From Sphingobium sp. KCTC 72723 (GTDB lineage: Bacteria > Pseudomonadota > Alphaproteobacteria > Sphingomonadales > Sphingomonadaceae), in NCBI RefSeq assembly GCF_014280435.1, contig NZ_CP060388.1, positions 2,546,501-2,610,500 on the forward strand: a stretch of DNA of 64,000 bases, read 5' to 3'. Each line of letters begins with the position of its first letter. Position 1 is the stretch's first letter. Positions 17,148-25,024 of this stretch are shown piece after piece. A program made the position numbers and the translations under genes. The notes under the pieces were generated by a model, which was not told the DNA's origin, did no database searches, and was given only the letters and a program-made list of their open reading frames with translations.

Positions 17148-17852
17148 ATGACCGACACCATCACCCGATCCTTCATCGACCTGCGCGCATGGGCCGCGAC
17201 CGCAATCGTCACGGACGCAGCGCCGCAGGACGCTTTCCTCGCCGCCCGCGCACTACTGCCCCAGCCGGCAGGCCCGGTCAGCATCGGCCTCATCGCCCTG
17301 CCGCAGGGGAGCGGCACAGTCGCTGCCATGCCTGCCGACGAATTTGTCATCGTGGCATCCGGCACTGTCCAGATCGGTCAGGTCATGCTTAACGAAGGCG
17401 ACGCGCTGGTCCTCTGCGAAGGTGCAACCGTCGGCTGGACCGCCGCCGCCGACAGCCGCCTGCTGTTCGTCCGCCGCACCGGCGGGTCGCTCGCCGACGG
17501 CGCGATCGTGCCGATCGACACCAGCGCCGCATTGGTCGCTTCCGGCGCGCCGCTCGCCGAACTGCTGGTCGGCCCGACCCCATCCTGCCGCAACTTCACC
17601 GACTATCGCTCGGCGGATGGCGAATTTGTCTGCGGCACTTGGGATTCGACTCCCTATCACCGCCGCGCGATGACCTACGGCCATTATGAGCTCATGTATC
17701 TGCTCGACGGCAGCGTCACCTTCGTCGACGGGGCGGGCGCGAAAGGCACCTTTGGCAAGGGCGACATCTTCTTGGTCGAACAGGGCGCATCATGCAGCTG
17801 GGACAGCCAGGTCCATGTCAAGAAGGTGTACGCCATCTATCGCCCGGCCTGA
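17148..17852 (+). CDS. Two-domain cupin protein (DUF861-like)
   Basis: A 234-residue protein built of two small cupin barrels. The first covers roughly residues 40-110 (ADEFVIVASGTVQIG, LNEGDALVLCEG) and the second residues 160-230 (HYELMYLLDGSVTFVDGAG, FGKGDIFLVEQGASCSWDS). Each has the GxxxF/W...GD pattern of EutQ-like DUF861 cupins, but His ligands are sparse, so metal binding is uncertain. The ATG at 17148 has GAGGAAG upstream. It stands alone between ybbP and copD (convergent, four bases apart). The role is unknown. Confidence 0.75.
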   Translation: MTDTITRSFIDLRAWAATAIVTDAAPQDAFLAARALLPQPAGPVSIGLIALPQGSGTVAAMPADEFVIVASGTVQIGQVMLNEGDALVLCEGATVGWTAAADSRLLFVRRTGGSLADGAIVPIDTSAALVASGAPLAELLVGPTPSCRNFTDYRSADGEFVCGTWDSTPYHRRAMTYGHYELMYLLDGSVTFVDGAGAKGTFGKGDIFLVEQGASCSWDSQVHVKKVYAIYRPA

Positions 17853-17856
17853 CAGG

Positions 17857-18711
17857 TCACGCTAAAGGATCAAGCGTCCCCAGCCACCCCACCAGCACCA
17901 ATACCCCCATCGCAGCGCTCGTCTCCACGGCCAGTGACAGACGCAGCGCTGCGACCGCCCCCACGCCCGACCGCTCCAGCGCCGGAGCCAGCCGCCAGCG
18001 ATTGAGCGCCGCCAGCCCCAGCATCCCGCCAAACAGCGCCAGCTTGGCCCCCAGCAACCAGCCATAGCGGCTGCCCAGCAACGCAGGCAGGTCCGCGACC
18101 CCGACGATCATCACGCCGTTCACCACACCCGTCACCACCAGCAGCGCGACGATCACCGTTCCCATGCCCGCAAAGCGCGCCAGCATCCGCGTCACGCGCG
18201 GCCCATCGGCCGCCCGCATCGTCGCGCACGCATGAAGCAGCATCGCCAAAGCGCCGATCCATGCCCCCGCCGCCCAGATATGCACGACGTCGGCGGCCCG
18301 ATGCACGCTGCCCGCCATATCCTCGCTCGCGCCCGCATGGCCGGTCCACGCAATCGTCGCCACGGCCACCGCAGCGGGAGCCAGCACCCATCGGTCGCGC
18401 CCCGCCAAGGCCAGCGCCAGCGCGACGACCAACGCCACCCCCCGCACTGCCAGCACCGGGCCGATCGGCGTCATCGTCAGCAAAATGTCGACCGTCGCCC
18501 AGTCGGGGGGAAATATCGCCGCGCCGCTCATGCCCGCCGCACTCGCCAGCAGCCATAGCGCCGACAACGCCATGCCCCCCAGCGCCAGCGCCGCCAGCAC
18601 CCCGCGATGCACCCGCCCGCCCATCGCCACGGCAAACAGCGGCAGGCCCATCAGCAGCGCCAGATCGACCATCAGGCCGATCCGCGCCGCGACCAATATC
18701 CCCCCGTCCAT
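17857..18711 (-). CDS. copD: Copper resistance protein CopD
   Basis: A 284-residue integral membrane protein with about eight helices, matching the CopD/PcoD family. The conserved region DVVHIWAAGAWIGALAMLLHA supplies membrane histidines and Trp, and GTVIVALLVVTGVVNG follows. CopD moves copper across the inner membrane in partnership with periplasmic CopC, whose gene ends six bases upstream on the same strand. The copD-copC unit is divergent from the metal-sensing sigma trio and copA-copB, making one copper module. Confidence 0.9.
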   Translation of the reverse strand: MDGGILVAARIGLMVDLALLMGLPLFAVAMGGRVHRGVLAALALGGMALSALWLLASAAGMSGAAIFPPDWATVDILLTMTPIGPVLAVRGVALVVALALALAGRDRWVLAPAAVAVATIAWTGHAGASEDMAGSVHRAADVVHIWAAGAWIGALAMLLHACATMRAADGPRVTRMLARFAGMGTVIVALLVVTGVVNGVMIVGVADLPALLGSRYGWLLGAKLALFGGMLGLAALNRWRLAPALERSGVGAVAALRLSLAVETSAAMGVLVLVGWLGTLDPLA

Positions 18712-18717
18712 GGCGGA

Positions 18718-19098
18718 TTACTTGACCTTGAAGCTGTAGCCGCCTTCCATCTTGTGCTGGTCCGCGCCCACGATATGCCATTTCAGGTCATAGCTGCCGG
18801 CGGGCAGCGCGCGCGGCAGAGTGACGATCATCGTCTTGCCATCGGGCGCAACCATGGTCTTGAACCCCTTGATCGGCATCGGCGCATGATCGGCCATGCC
18901 CGGCATCCCGGTCATGGTCAGCTCCACGCCGCTCATCGGCGCCAGGAATTTCTCCGAAAAGGTCAGCGTCATCTTCGTCGGCTTGGCCACGGTCGCATTG
19001 GCGGCGGGGCTGGACGACAGCAGCTTGCTATGCGCGAACGCAGCACCCGGCACGGCGGCCAGCGACAGGGCAATGGCGGCGATCAGAAAGCGGGACAT
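18718..19098 (-). CDS. copC: Periplasmic copper-binding protein CopC
   Basis: A 126-residue protein with a signal peptide ending AAFA, so the mature chain starts at His (HSKLLSSSPAANATV), the usual Cu(II) ligand of CopC proteins. A Met/His-rich loop (MTGMPGMADHAPM) offers Cu(I) ligands. The C-terminal strands YDLKWHIVGADQHKMEGGYSF match the family. The ATG at 19098 has GGAGAAG upstream. It is the first gene of copC-copD. Its upstream region holds a weak copy of the promoter element found before the sigma operon and copA. Confidence 0.92.
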   Translation of the reverse strand: MSRFLIAAIALSLAAVPGAAFAHSKLLSSSPAANATVAKPTKMTLTFSEKFLAPMSGVELTMTGMPGMADHAPMPIKGFKTMVAPDGKTMIVTLPRALPAGSYDLKWHIVGADQHKMEGGYSFKVK

Positions 19099-19154
19099 AT
19101 CGGCTTCTCCATGATGGTGGTTACGCATGGTTACGCACGCCCTTGCCTCACCCC

Positions 19155-19184
19155 TCATACAGGACGCATGATTTTTTCCTTGAG
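19155..19184 (-). promoter_or_regulatory. Weak copy of the duplicated promoter element, facing copC
   Basis: Reading the minus strand, CTCAAGGAAA, eleven bases, then CCTGTATGA. Against the two strong copies it matches 5 of 10 bases in the upstream box and 7 of 9 in the downstream box at identical spacing. It points toward copC and overlaps the strong copy at 19180-19209. Confidence 0.35.
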
Positions 19185-19209
19185 GGATGCGCGCGTCCCC
19201 CGCGTATGA
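19180..19209 (+). promoter_or_regulatory. Candidate ECF-sigma promoter of the sensor/sigma operon
   Basis: TTGAGGGATG, an 11-base spacer, then CGCGTATGA. The same two boxes with the same spacing recur at 20497-20526 ahead of copA. Transcription would start near 19215, about 20 bases before the anti-sigma start at 19236. The duplication suggests an autoregulated ECF-sigma promoter; a shared operator is the alternative. Confidence 0.6.
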
Positions 19210-19235
19210 CGGGGGTGAGGATGGAGTTGACTGAC

Positions 19236-19496
19236 ATGACCGATCTCGACCGATTGCTGGGCGATGTAGCGACTATGCCCACCGATACGCGCCTTGCGTC
19301 GATGGACGCTGCCGTGATGGCGGGCCTGTCGCAGCGGCGCGAACGTGGCGCGGCGCGGCGCGGGCTGATGCTCGCCGGGCTGCTGGCGGTCGGCATCGGC
19401 TGGGCGGGCAGCATCGTGCCATCTACCCCCGCACAGGCCGCGCCCGCGCCGATCGGCATGTCGGACTATGCCCCCTCGCGCCTGCTCGGCCAATAA
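19236..19496 (+). CDS. Small membrane anti-sigma factor (CnrY-like)
   Basis: An 86-residue protein with a cytoplasmic helical N-terminus (TDLDRLLGDVATMPTDTRLA), one transmembrane helix (GLMLAGLLAVGIGWAGSIV) and a short periplasmic tail. Size, topology and position match the CnrY/NccY anti-sigma type, although sequence similarity is low in this class and I infer the role mainly from the neighbours. The ATG at 19236 has GGAG eight bases upstream; 19221 is an alternative. Its stop overlaps the sensor start (TAATG). It would hold the ECF sigma at the membrane until the sensor binds metal. Confidence 0.65.
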   Translation: MTDLDRLLGDVATMPTDTRLASMDAAVMAGLSQRRERGAARRGLMLAGLLAVGIGWAGSIVPSTPAQAAPAPIGMSDYAPSRLLGQ

Positions 19497-19933
19497 TGTT
19501 GCGCCGCTATGGCCTCGTCGCACTGGTCGCCTTCGCCGCCGCGTTGGCTGCCGTGCTGGTCGCGCGCTTGTGGCTAACGCCGCAGCCCCGCGTCGAAAAC
19601 GAAGTCCACGCCCTGCTGCACGAAAAACTGACCCTCGACGCAACGCAGGAACAGCGCATTCACGCATTGGAAGCCGCCTTCGCCACCCGCCGCGCCGCGC
19701 TGGAGAGTGAAATGCGCGCCGACAATCAACGGCTTGCCGCCGCGATTGCTGCCGAACATGGCTATGGCCCGCAAGTGGCACAGGCGGTCGACCGCACCCA
19801 TCACGTCATGGGCGCGCTGCAAAAGGAGACGCTCCAGCATATCTTCGCCATGCGTGCGGTGCTGCGGCCCGATCAGGCGGCGCAGTTCGACGCCGCCGTC
19901 GTCAAGGCACTGACCCAGCCCGCCCCCCGGTGA
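19496..19933 (+). CDS. Periplasmic heavy-metal sensor (CnrX-like)
   Basis: A 145-residue protein with an N-terminal membrane anchor (GLVALVAFAAALAAVLVARL) and a helical hairpin periplasmic domain of the metal-resistance (CnrX/CzcI-type) family. Aligned by eye with Cupriavidus CnrX, the five metal ligands appear kept: His38 and His42 (VHALLHE), Glu59 (ALEAAF), His115 and Met119 (LQHIFAMR). CnrX binds Ni/Co and releases the anti-sigma. Here the target genes next door are copA-copB, so the physiological metal is open. The gene overlaps both neighbours, giving a compact Y-X-H unit. Confidence 0.8.
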   Translation: MLRRYGLVALVAFAAALAAVLVARLWLTPQPRVENEVHALLHEKLTLDATQEQRIHALEAAFATRRAALESEMRADNQRLAAAIAAEHGYGPQVAQAVDRTHHVMGALQKETLQHIFAMRAVLRPDQAAQFDAAVVKALTQPAPR

Positions 19934-20526
19934 CGCCTTCTCCCGGTTATTTGGCAGACACCGAACCGGACGACCGGACGCTGGTGGCGCGCGCGCGCGC
20001 CGGGCATCAGGACGGCTATGCCGCGCTGATGGCGCGCCACCGCGACGCCGTGTGGCGGCTGGCGCGCGGCGCGGTGGGCGATGCCGACGAAGCACTCGAC
20101 ATTACGCAGGAGGCGTTCGTCGCCGCCTTCGCCGCGCTTGCCCGCTATGACGACAGCCGCCCCTTCCGCAGCTGGATCGCGCGGATCACGCTCAACAAAT
20201 GCCGTGACTGGGCGCGCCGCCGCGCCGTCCGCCGCTTCTTCGCCTTCGCTAAACCCCTCGATGATGCAGGCCATATCGCCGACGCCGCGCCCGACCCGGA
20301 ACAGGCGTTGCATAGCCAAGCGGAACTCGCCCGCATCAACGCCGCCATCGCCGCGCTGCCCGCCAGTCTCAAGGATGTGCTGCTCCTCCGCACGATCGAG
20401 GGGCTGAGCCAGTCGGACACTGCCGCTACCCTCGGCCTCACCGAAAAAGCAGTAGAAACCCGCCTCTACCGCGCCCGCGCGAAATTGTCGGAAATGTTGA
20501 GGGATGACGCCCCGCCCCGCGTATGA
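19930..20526 (+). CDS. ECF RNA polymerase sigma factor (CnrH-like)
   Basis: A 198-residue sigma factor. Region 2 is seen in YAALMARHRDAVWRLARG, DITQEAFVAAFAALARY and RPFRSWIARITLNKCRDW; region 4 in LPASLKDVLLLRTIEGLS and DTAATLGLTEKAVETRLYRA. The GTG start at 19930 overlaps the sensor stop by four bases, coupling translation. The last codons CGC GTA TGA lie inside the downstream box of the candidate copA promoter, so the gene end and the promoter are fused. It probably directs transcription of its own operon and of copA-copB. Confidence 0.88.
   Translation: MTPSPGYLADTEPDDRTLVARARAGHQDGYAALMARHRDAVWRLARGAVGDADEALDITQEAFVAAFAALARYDDSRPFRSWIARITLNKCRDWARRRAVRRFFAFAKPLDDAGHIADAAPDPEQALHSQAELARINAAIAALPASLKDVLLLRTIEGLSQSDTAATLGLTEKAVETRLYRARAKLSEMLRDDAPPRV
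20497..20526 (+). promoter_or_regulatory. Second copy of the promoter element, before copA
   Basis: TTGAGGGATG, 11 bases, CGCGTATGA: identical boxes and spacing to 19180-19209. It lies wholly inside the 3' end of the sigma gene and includes its TGA stop. A start site about seven bases downstream would fall at or next to the copA ATG (20533), implying a leaderless or near-leaderless copA message. Confidence 0.6.
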
Positions 20527-20532
20527 AGGGGC

Positions 20533-22272
20533 ATGACCAAGCTGACCCTCGACCGCCGCACCCTGTTCAAAAGCGCCGCTGCGCTGGGCATCGCCAACGC
20601 CTTCCCCGCATGGGCGCAAAGCGGCACCCATGGCCTCCACCCAGCGCCGGGCGTCCTGTCGGGTGAGAGCATCGCGCTGACCGTGGCCGACAGCCATTTC
20701 GCCACCGGCGGCCGCTCCGCCCATGCGGTCACGATCAATGGCACTGTCCCCGCGCCGCTGATCCGCCTGCGCGAAGGGCAGAATGTCCGCCTGTCCGTCA
20801 CCAATCATCTGAAAGAGGACACGTCGATCCACTGGCACGGCCTGATCGTCCCCTTCCAGATGGACGGCGTGCCGGGCATCAGCTTCCCCGGCATCGCGCC
20901 GGGTGAGACATTCCATTATGAATTTCCGATCCGCCAGTCCGGCACCTATTGGTACCACAGCCATTCGGGGATGCAGGAAGCGATGGGCCATTACGGCCCG
21001 ATCGTCATCGATCCCGCAGGCACCGATCCGGTGCAGGCGACCCGCGAACATGTCATCGTCTTGTCCGACTGGTCGCCCGTCCACCCCCATGTCCAGCTCA
21101 AGCGGCTCAAGCAATCGGGCGGCTATTATAATATGCAGCGGCAGACGCTCGCCAGCCTGCTCAAGGGCAGGGATCAGCCGCTCAGGGACCGGATCGACTG
21201 GGGCAAGATGCGGATGGACCCGACCGATATTTCGGACGTCACTGGCTCCACCTACAGTTTTCTGGTCAATGGCCATGGCACGGCAGAAAACTGGACCGGG
21301 CTGTTCACGCCCGGCGAACGGGTGCGGTTGCGCATCATCAACGCCTCGGCCATGACCAATTTCAACGTCCGCCTGCCCGGACTGCCGATGACTGTCGTTC
21401 AGTGCGATGGCCAGCATGTCCAGCCAGTCGAAACCGACGAGTTTCAGATCGGTATCGCCGAAACCTATGACGTGATCGTCCAGCCGACCGACGCCGCCGC
21501 CTATGCCCTGATCGCCGAAGCCATCGACCGTTCCGGCCTGGTCCGCGCAACCCTCGCGCCGCAGATCGGCATGGTCGCGGCCATCCCGCCGCTGCGCGCC
21601 CGCCCGCTGCTGACCATGAAGGATATGGGCATGGATATGTCCGGCATGGACATGGGGCAGGGGGGGGTGATCGACCTGTCGCAACCCGCAAATGACAGCA
21701 TGGCCGGGCATAGCATGAAGATGCTCGACCCTTCCGTCGCGCCCAATGTGCCGATGGGTCCGGGCGTGGCGACTCTATCGTCCATGCCGGCGGATCGCAC
21801 GGCGGACCGGCCCACGGGCCTTGAGGATGTCGACCATCGCGTGCTGACCTATGCCGATCTGCGCTCTCTGGAGCCGAACGAGGATGTCCGCGCGCCCACT
21901 CGCGCGCTCGACATCCACCTGACCGCCAATATGGAACGCTATATGTGGTCCTTCGACGGGGTGAAGCTGTCCGACGGCGCGGACCCCATCGCTTTTCGCC
22001 ATATGGAACGGGTCCGCGTGACTCTCATCAACGACACGATGATGCCGCACCCCATCCATATTCACGGCCATTTCTTTCAGCTTTTGACCGGCGATGATCC
22101 GGCCCACAACCCGCGCAAACACACCGTCAACGTCTTGCCGGGCGGCAAGATCAGCTTCGACCTCACCGCCGACGCGCTGGGCGACTGGGCGTTCCACTGT
22201 CACATGCTGATGCACATGCACACCGGGATGATGCGCGTCGTCACCGTCCGCCACGGGGAGGACGCGGCATGA
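20533..22272 (+). CDS. copA: Multicopper oxidase, copper resistance protein CopA
   Basis: A 579-residue periplasmic multicopper oxidase. The Tat signal (LDRRTLFKSAAALGIANAFP) fits a folded copper enzyme. Copper-binding motifs are in order: HWHG (residues 100-103), YWYHSHSG (139-146), HPIHIHGHFFQ near residue 510 and HCHMLMHMHTGM near 555. Met-rich stretches MKDMGMDMSGMDMGQ and MAGHSMKML in the third domain are typical Cu(I) sites. It oxidises Cu(I) to the less toxic Cu(II). The start at 20533 has AAGGGG only two bases away. It overlaps copB by ATGA and is likely driven by the element at 20497-20526. Confidence 0.95.
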   Translation: MTKLTLDRRTLFKSAAALGIANAFPAWAQSGTHGLHPAPGVLSGESIALTVADSHFATGGRSAHAVTINGTVPAPLIRLREGQNVRLSVTNHLKEDTSIHWHGLIVPFQMDGVPGISFPGIAPGETFHYEFPIRQSGTYWYHSHSGMQEAMGHYGPIVIDPAGTDPVQATREHVIVLSDWSPVHPHVQLKRLKQSGGYYNMQRQTLASLLKGRDQPLRDRIDWGKMRMDPTDISDVTGSTYSFLVNGHGTAENWTGLFTPGERVRLRIINASAMTNFNVRLPGLPMTVVQCDGQHVQPVETDEFQIGIAETYDVIVQPTDAAAYALIAEAIDRSGLVRATLAPQIGMVAAIPPLRARPLLTMKDMGMDMSGMDMGQGGVIDLSQPANDSMAGHSMKMLDPSVAPNVPMGPGVATLSSMPADRTADRPTGLEDVDHRVLTYADLRSLEPNEDVRAPTRALDIHLTANMERYMWSFDGVKLSDGADPIAFRHMERVRVTLINDTMMPHPIHIHGHFFQLLTGDDPAHNPRKHTVNVLPGGKISFDLTADALGDWAFHCHMLMHMHTGMMRVVTVRHGEDAA

Positions 22273-23189
22273 AGCGCCTGATCGCATCCGCCGCCGCGCT
22301 GCTGATCTTTACCCCTGTCATGGCGCAAGAGATTCATAAACACCAAGCCATTGATAATAAACAAGAAAACAAAGATACTACGATCCAGATGGACGATGTT
22401 CCAAAAGATCCGCACGCAGGCCACGCCATGCCCGCCGCCGATAGCAGCGTGCCGAAGGGCGTCGCGCCCCCAATCCCGGCCGATCATGCCGCGCAAGCCT
22501 TCTACCCCGCCGCCACCATGGCCCGCGCCCGCGCCGCCATGATCGCGGAAAGCGGCGGCATGACCTTCTCGCAACTCATGCTCGACCGCCTCGAATATCG
22601 CGCGCACAAGGGCGCGAACGGCTATGCCTGGGAAGGCGAAGGCTGGATCGGCGGCGACATCAACCGGCTGGCATTCAAGACCGAAGGGGAGGGGGAAGTC
22701 GGCGGCCCGCTCGGAAGCGCCGAACTGCAAGCGCTCTACAGTCGCGCCCTCAATCCCTGGTTCAATGTCGAAGCAGGCGTGCGTCAGGATTTCCGCCCGT
22801 CGCCCCAGCGCACCTATGCCGTGGTCGGCATCGAAGGCCTGGCCCCCTACTGGTTCGAAGTCGGCGCGCAGGCGTTCCTGTCGACCAGGGGCGACGCCCA
22901 TCTGCGGCTGGAGGGCAGCTACGACCAGCGCATCACCCAGCGCCTGATCGCGCAACCCGCCGTCGAAGTGAACATCGCCGCGCAGGATGTGCCGGAACTC
23001 GGCATCGGTTCCGGCATATCCGACATCGAACTGGGCCTGCGCCTGCGCTATGAATTTGCCCGCGAATTTGCGCCCTATGTCGGCATCCACTGGGAACGCA
23101 AGCTGGGCGACAGCGCGCGTTATGCGCGGGCGGCAGGGGAGGGGGCTTCGGCCACGAGTCTGGTGATGGGCGTGCGTTTCTGGTTTTGA
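22269..23189 (+). CDS. copB: Outer-membrane copper resistance protein CopB
   Basis: A 306-residue outer-membrane protein. Signal peptide residues 1-19 are followed by a Met/His-containing linker (residues 20-65, with HKHQ and DPHAGHAM), then the CopB/PcoB beta-barrel ending in the aromatic FWF expected for BamA recognition. The family-typical GYAWEGEGWIGGD is present. CopB works with CopA, probably holding or passing copper at the outer membrane. The DNA for the linker (22331-22380) is 72 percent A+T, far from its surroundings. The ATG overlaps the copA stop. Confidence 0.93.
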   Translation: MKRLIASAAALLIFTPVMAQEIHKHQAIDNKQENKDTTIQMDDVPKDPHAGHAMPAADSSVPKGVAPPIPADHAAQAFYPAATMARARAAMIAESGGMTFSQLMLDRLEYRAHKGANGYAWEGEGWIGGDINRLAFKTEGEGEVGGPLGSAELQALYSRALNPWFNVEAGVRQDFRPSPQRTYAVVGIEGLAPYWFEVGAQAFLSTRGDAHLRLEGSYDQRITQRLIAQPAVEVNIAAQDVPELGIGSGISDIELGLRLRYEFAREFAPYVGIHWERKLGDSARYARAAGEGASATSLVMGVRFWF

Positions 23190-23236
23190 TAGAAAGTCTA
23201 CCGCCACCATCAAACCCCATCCTTTTTCCCCCGCAC

Positions 23237-23345
23237 GTCATCCCCGCGAAGGCGGGGATCCATCTCCGGCGCTCGCCTTTGGATGGATCATGGAGAGATG
23301 GATTGGCTGACGCCGAACTTCGTTTCCCGCCTGCGCGGGAATGAC
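23237..23345. repeat. Inverted pair of REP-like palindromes
   Basis: Two related elements in opposite orientation: 23237-23260 (GTCATCCCCGCGAAGGCGGG core, 8-bp stem) and 23322-23345 (reverse strand GTCATTCCCGCGCAGGCGGG core, 7-bp stem). Between them ATCCATCTC (23257 onward) and GAGATGGAT (near 23294) also pair. The pair lies between convergent copB and the amidohydrolase and may end both transcripts. The layout is like a BIME. Confidence 0.7.
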
Positions 23346-23354
23346 AGCATGGGG

Positions 23355-24509
23355 TTACGCGCCCGCGCCCAAATGCCGCTCCGCCAGCGCGACATGCAGC
23401 TTGATGCCCAGCCCCAGCACATCGTCGTTGAAATCATAATGCGGGTTATGCAGCGGCGCACCGCCCTCCGCCTTCGCCTGCCCCAGCCAGATATAGGCAC
23501 CCTTGCACGCTTGCAGCATGAAGGCGAAATCCTCCGACGTGAAGGCCGGATCGGGCGCGACGATCGCCGTCCCAACCGTCGCAGCCGCATCCAGCGCTTC
23601 TTGCGCGGCTTCGCGGTCGTTGATCGTCGCGGGATAATAGCGCTGATAATCCACGCTCGCGCTTAACCCGTTGGCCAGCGCCACGCCCGCAGCAATTTCG
23701 CGGATCGACGCCTCGATCCGGTCCTGCACTTGCGCGTCGAACGTCCGCACCGTGCCACCGATCCGCACTTCGGCCGGGATCACATTATGCGTATGCCCGC
23801 CATGAATCTGGGTGATGGACAGCACCGCCGATGCCGTTGGCGCGATCCGGCGCGACACGATCGCGTTCAACTGCGTGACCAGCGTTGCTGCCGCTAATAT
23901 GGCGTCGGGCGTATCCTGCGGAATCGCGGCATGACCGCCGCGTCCTTCCAGCATGATCTCGAACTTGTCCGCCGCCCCCATGATCGGGCCGGGCCGTGTC
24001 GCAATCGTCCCTGCGGGCAGGTCGGGCCAGTTGTGCAGCCCGAACACCCGGTCGCACGGGAAGCGCGCGAACAGCCCTTCATTGACCATTTCGCGCGCGC
24101 CGCCCTGACCCTCTTCGGCCGGCTGGAAGAAGAAATTGACCGTCCCGTCGAAATTGCGGCTCCGGCTCAATTGCTGCGCTGCGCCCAGCAACATTGCGAC
24201 ATGCCCGTCATGGCCGCAGCCATGAAAAGTGCCCGGCGTCGTGCTGGCATAGGGCAGGTTGGTCTGCTCCTGAATCGGCAGCGCGTCCATGTCCGCCCGC
24301 AAACCGATGCTGCGCCCCGACGCACCATTGCGCAGCACCCCGACCACACCTGTCCGCCCGATCCCCTCATGCACTTCCAGCCCCAGCGCACGCAATTGCT
24401 CGGCAATGCGCCCGGCCGTGCGATGCTCGCAGAAACCGAGTTCAGGATGCGCATGAATGTCGCGACGAAACGCGACCAGCGGCGCGATCAGGTCGGAAAT
24501 GTCGGTCAT
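23355..24509 (-). CDS. M20-family amidohydrolase (hippurate hydrolase / N-acyl amino acid deacylase type)
   Basis: A 384-residue zinc-dependent amidohydrolase. Metal-ligand motifs run in order: HPELGFCEHRT, GLRADMDALPI, HGCGHDGHVAML, QPAEEGQGGA, FGLHNWP and, near the end, LHNPHYDFND. The inserted dimerisation domain carries HGGHTHNVIP. Relatives cleave N-acyl or N-benzoyl amino acids. The ATG at 24509 begins one base past the Lrp stop. As last gene of the block with aminotransferase and succinate-semialdehyde dehydrogenase, it could release a free amino acid such as GABA from an N-acyl form (inference). Confidence 0.88.
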   Translation of the reverse strand: MTDISDLIAPLVAFRRDIHAHPELGFCEHRTAGRIAEQLRALGLEVHEGIGRTGVVGVLRNGASGRSIGLRADMDALPIQEQTNLPYASTTPGTFHGCGHDGHVAMLLGAAQQLSRSRNFDGTVNFFFQPAEEGQGGAREMVNEGLFARFPCDRVFGLHNWPDLPAGTIATRPGPIMGAADKFEIMLEGRGGHAAIPQDTPDAILAAATLVTQLNAIVSRRIAPTASAVLSITQIHGGHTHNVIPAEVRIGGTVRTFDAQVQDRIEASIREIAAGVALANGLSASVDYQRYYPATINDREAAQEALDAAATVGTAIVAPDPAFTSEDFAFMLQACKGAYIWLGQAKAEGGAPLHNPHYDFNDDVLGLGIKLHVALAERHLGAGA

Positions 24510-24510
24510 A

Positions 24511-25005
24511 TTACCGCTGCTCGCCAAACAGATGCTGGATCGGATAATGATGCTTGATGAAGGGGGATTTGATCACGACATAGCTGAAATATTTCTCGAT
24601 GCCATAATCGCTTTCCAGCATCCCTTCGACGATCGACTGATAATGGCCGACACCGCGCGTCACGAATTTCAGCAGATAATCATAGCCACCACTGACCAGA
24701 TGACACTCCACGATTTCGTCCAGCTTGCGGATGCGCGTTTCGAACCGGGAAAAGTCCCCGGCGCGATGTTCGGTCAGCGTCACTTCGGTAAAGACGGTCA
24801 GATATTCGCCCAGCTTGTGCAAATTGATATGCGCGCCATAGCCGGTGATATAACCCGCCTTCTCCAGCCGCTTGACGCGCGTCAGGCAGGGGCTGGGCGA
24901 CAGGCCGACCGCATCGGCCAGCTCGACATTGGTGATGCGGCCCGACTGCTGAAGCTGCGTCAGGATTTTCAGGTCGATCCTGTCCAGTCTGGGTCCGCCC
25001 AACAT
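24511..25005 (-). CDS. Lrp/AsnC-family transcriptional regulator
   Basis: A 164-residue regulator. The N-terminal helix-turn-helix (LDRIDLKILTQLQQSGRITN, then VELADAVGLSPSPCLTRVKR) is followed by the RAM ligand domain (LTVFTEVTLTEH, ECHLVSGGYDYLLKFV). The ATG at 25005 is 19 bases after the aminotransferase stop. Being inside the catabolic block, it probably responds to an amino acid of this pathway and controls the block and perhaps the divergent aldehyde dehydrogenase. Confidence 0.92.
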   Translation of the reverse strand: MLGGPRLDRIDLKILTQLQQSGRITNVELADAVGLSPSPCLTRVKRLEKAGYITGYGAHINLHKLGEYLTVFTEVTLTEHRAGDFSRFETRIRKLDEIVECHLVSGGYDYLLKFVTRGVGHYQSIVEGMLESDYGIEKYFSYVVIKSPFIKHHYPIQHLFGEQR

Positions 25006-25024
25006 ATGCCTTGCTCCCCTTATC

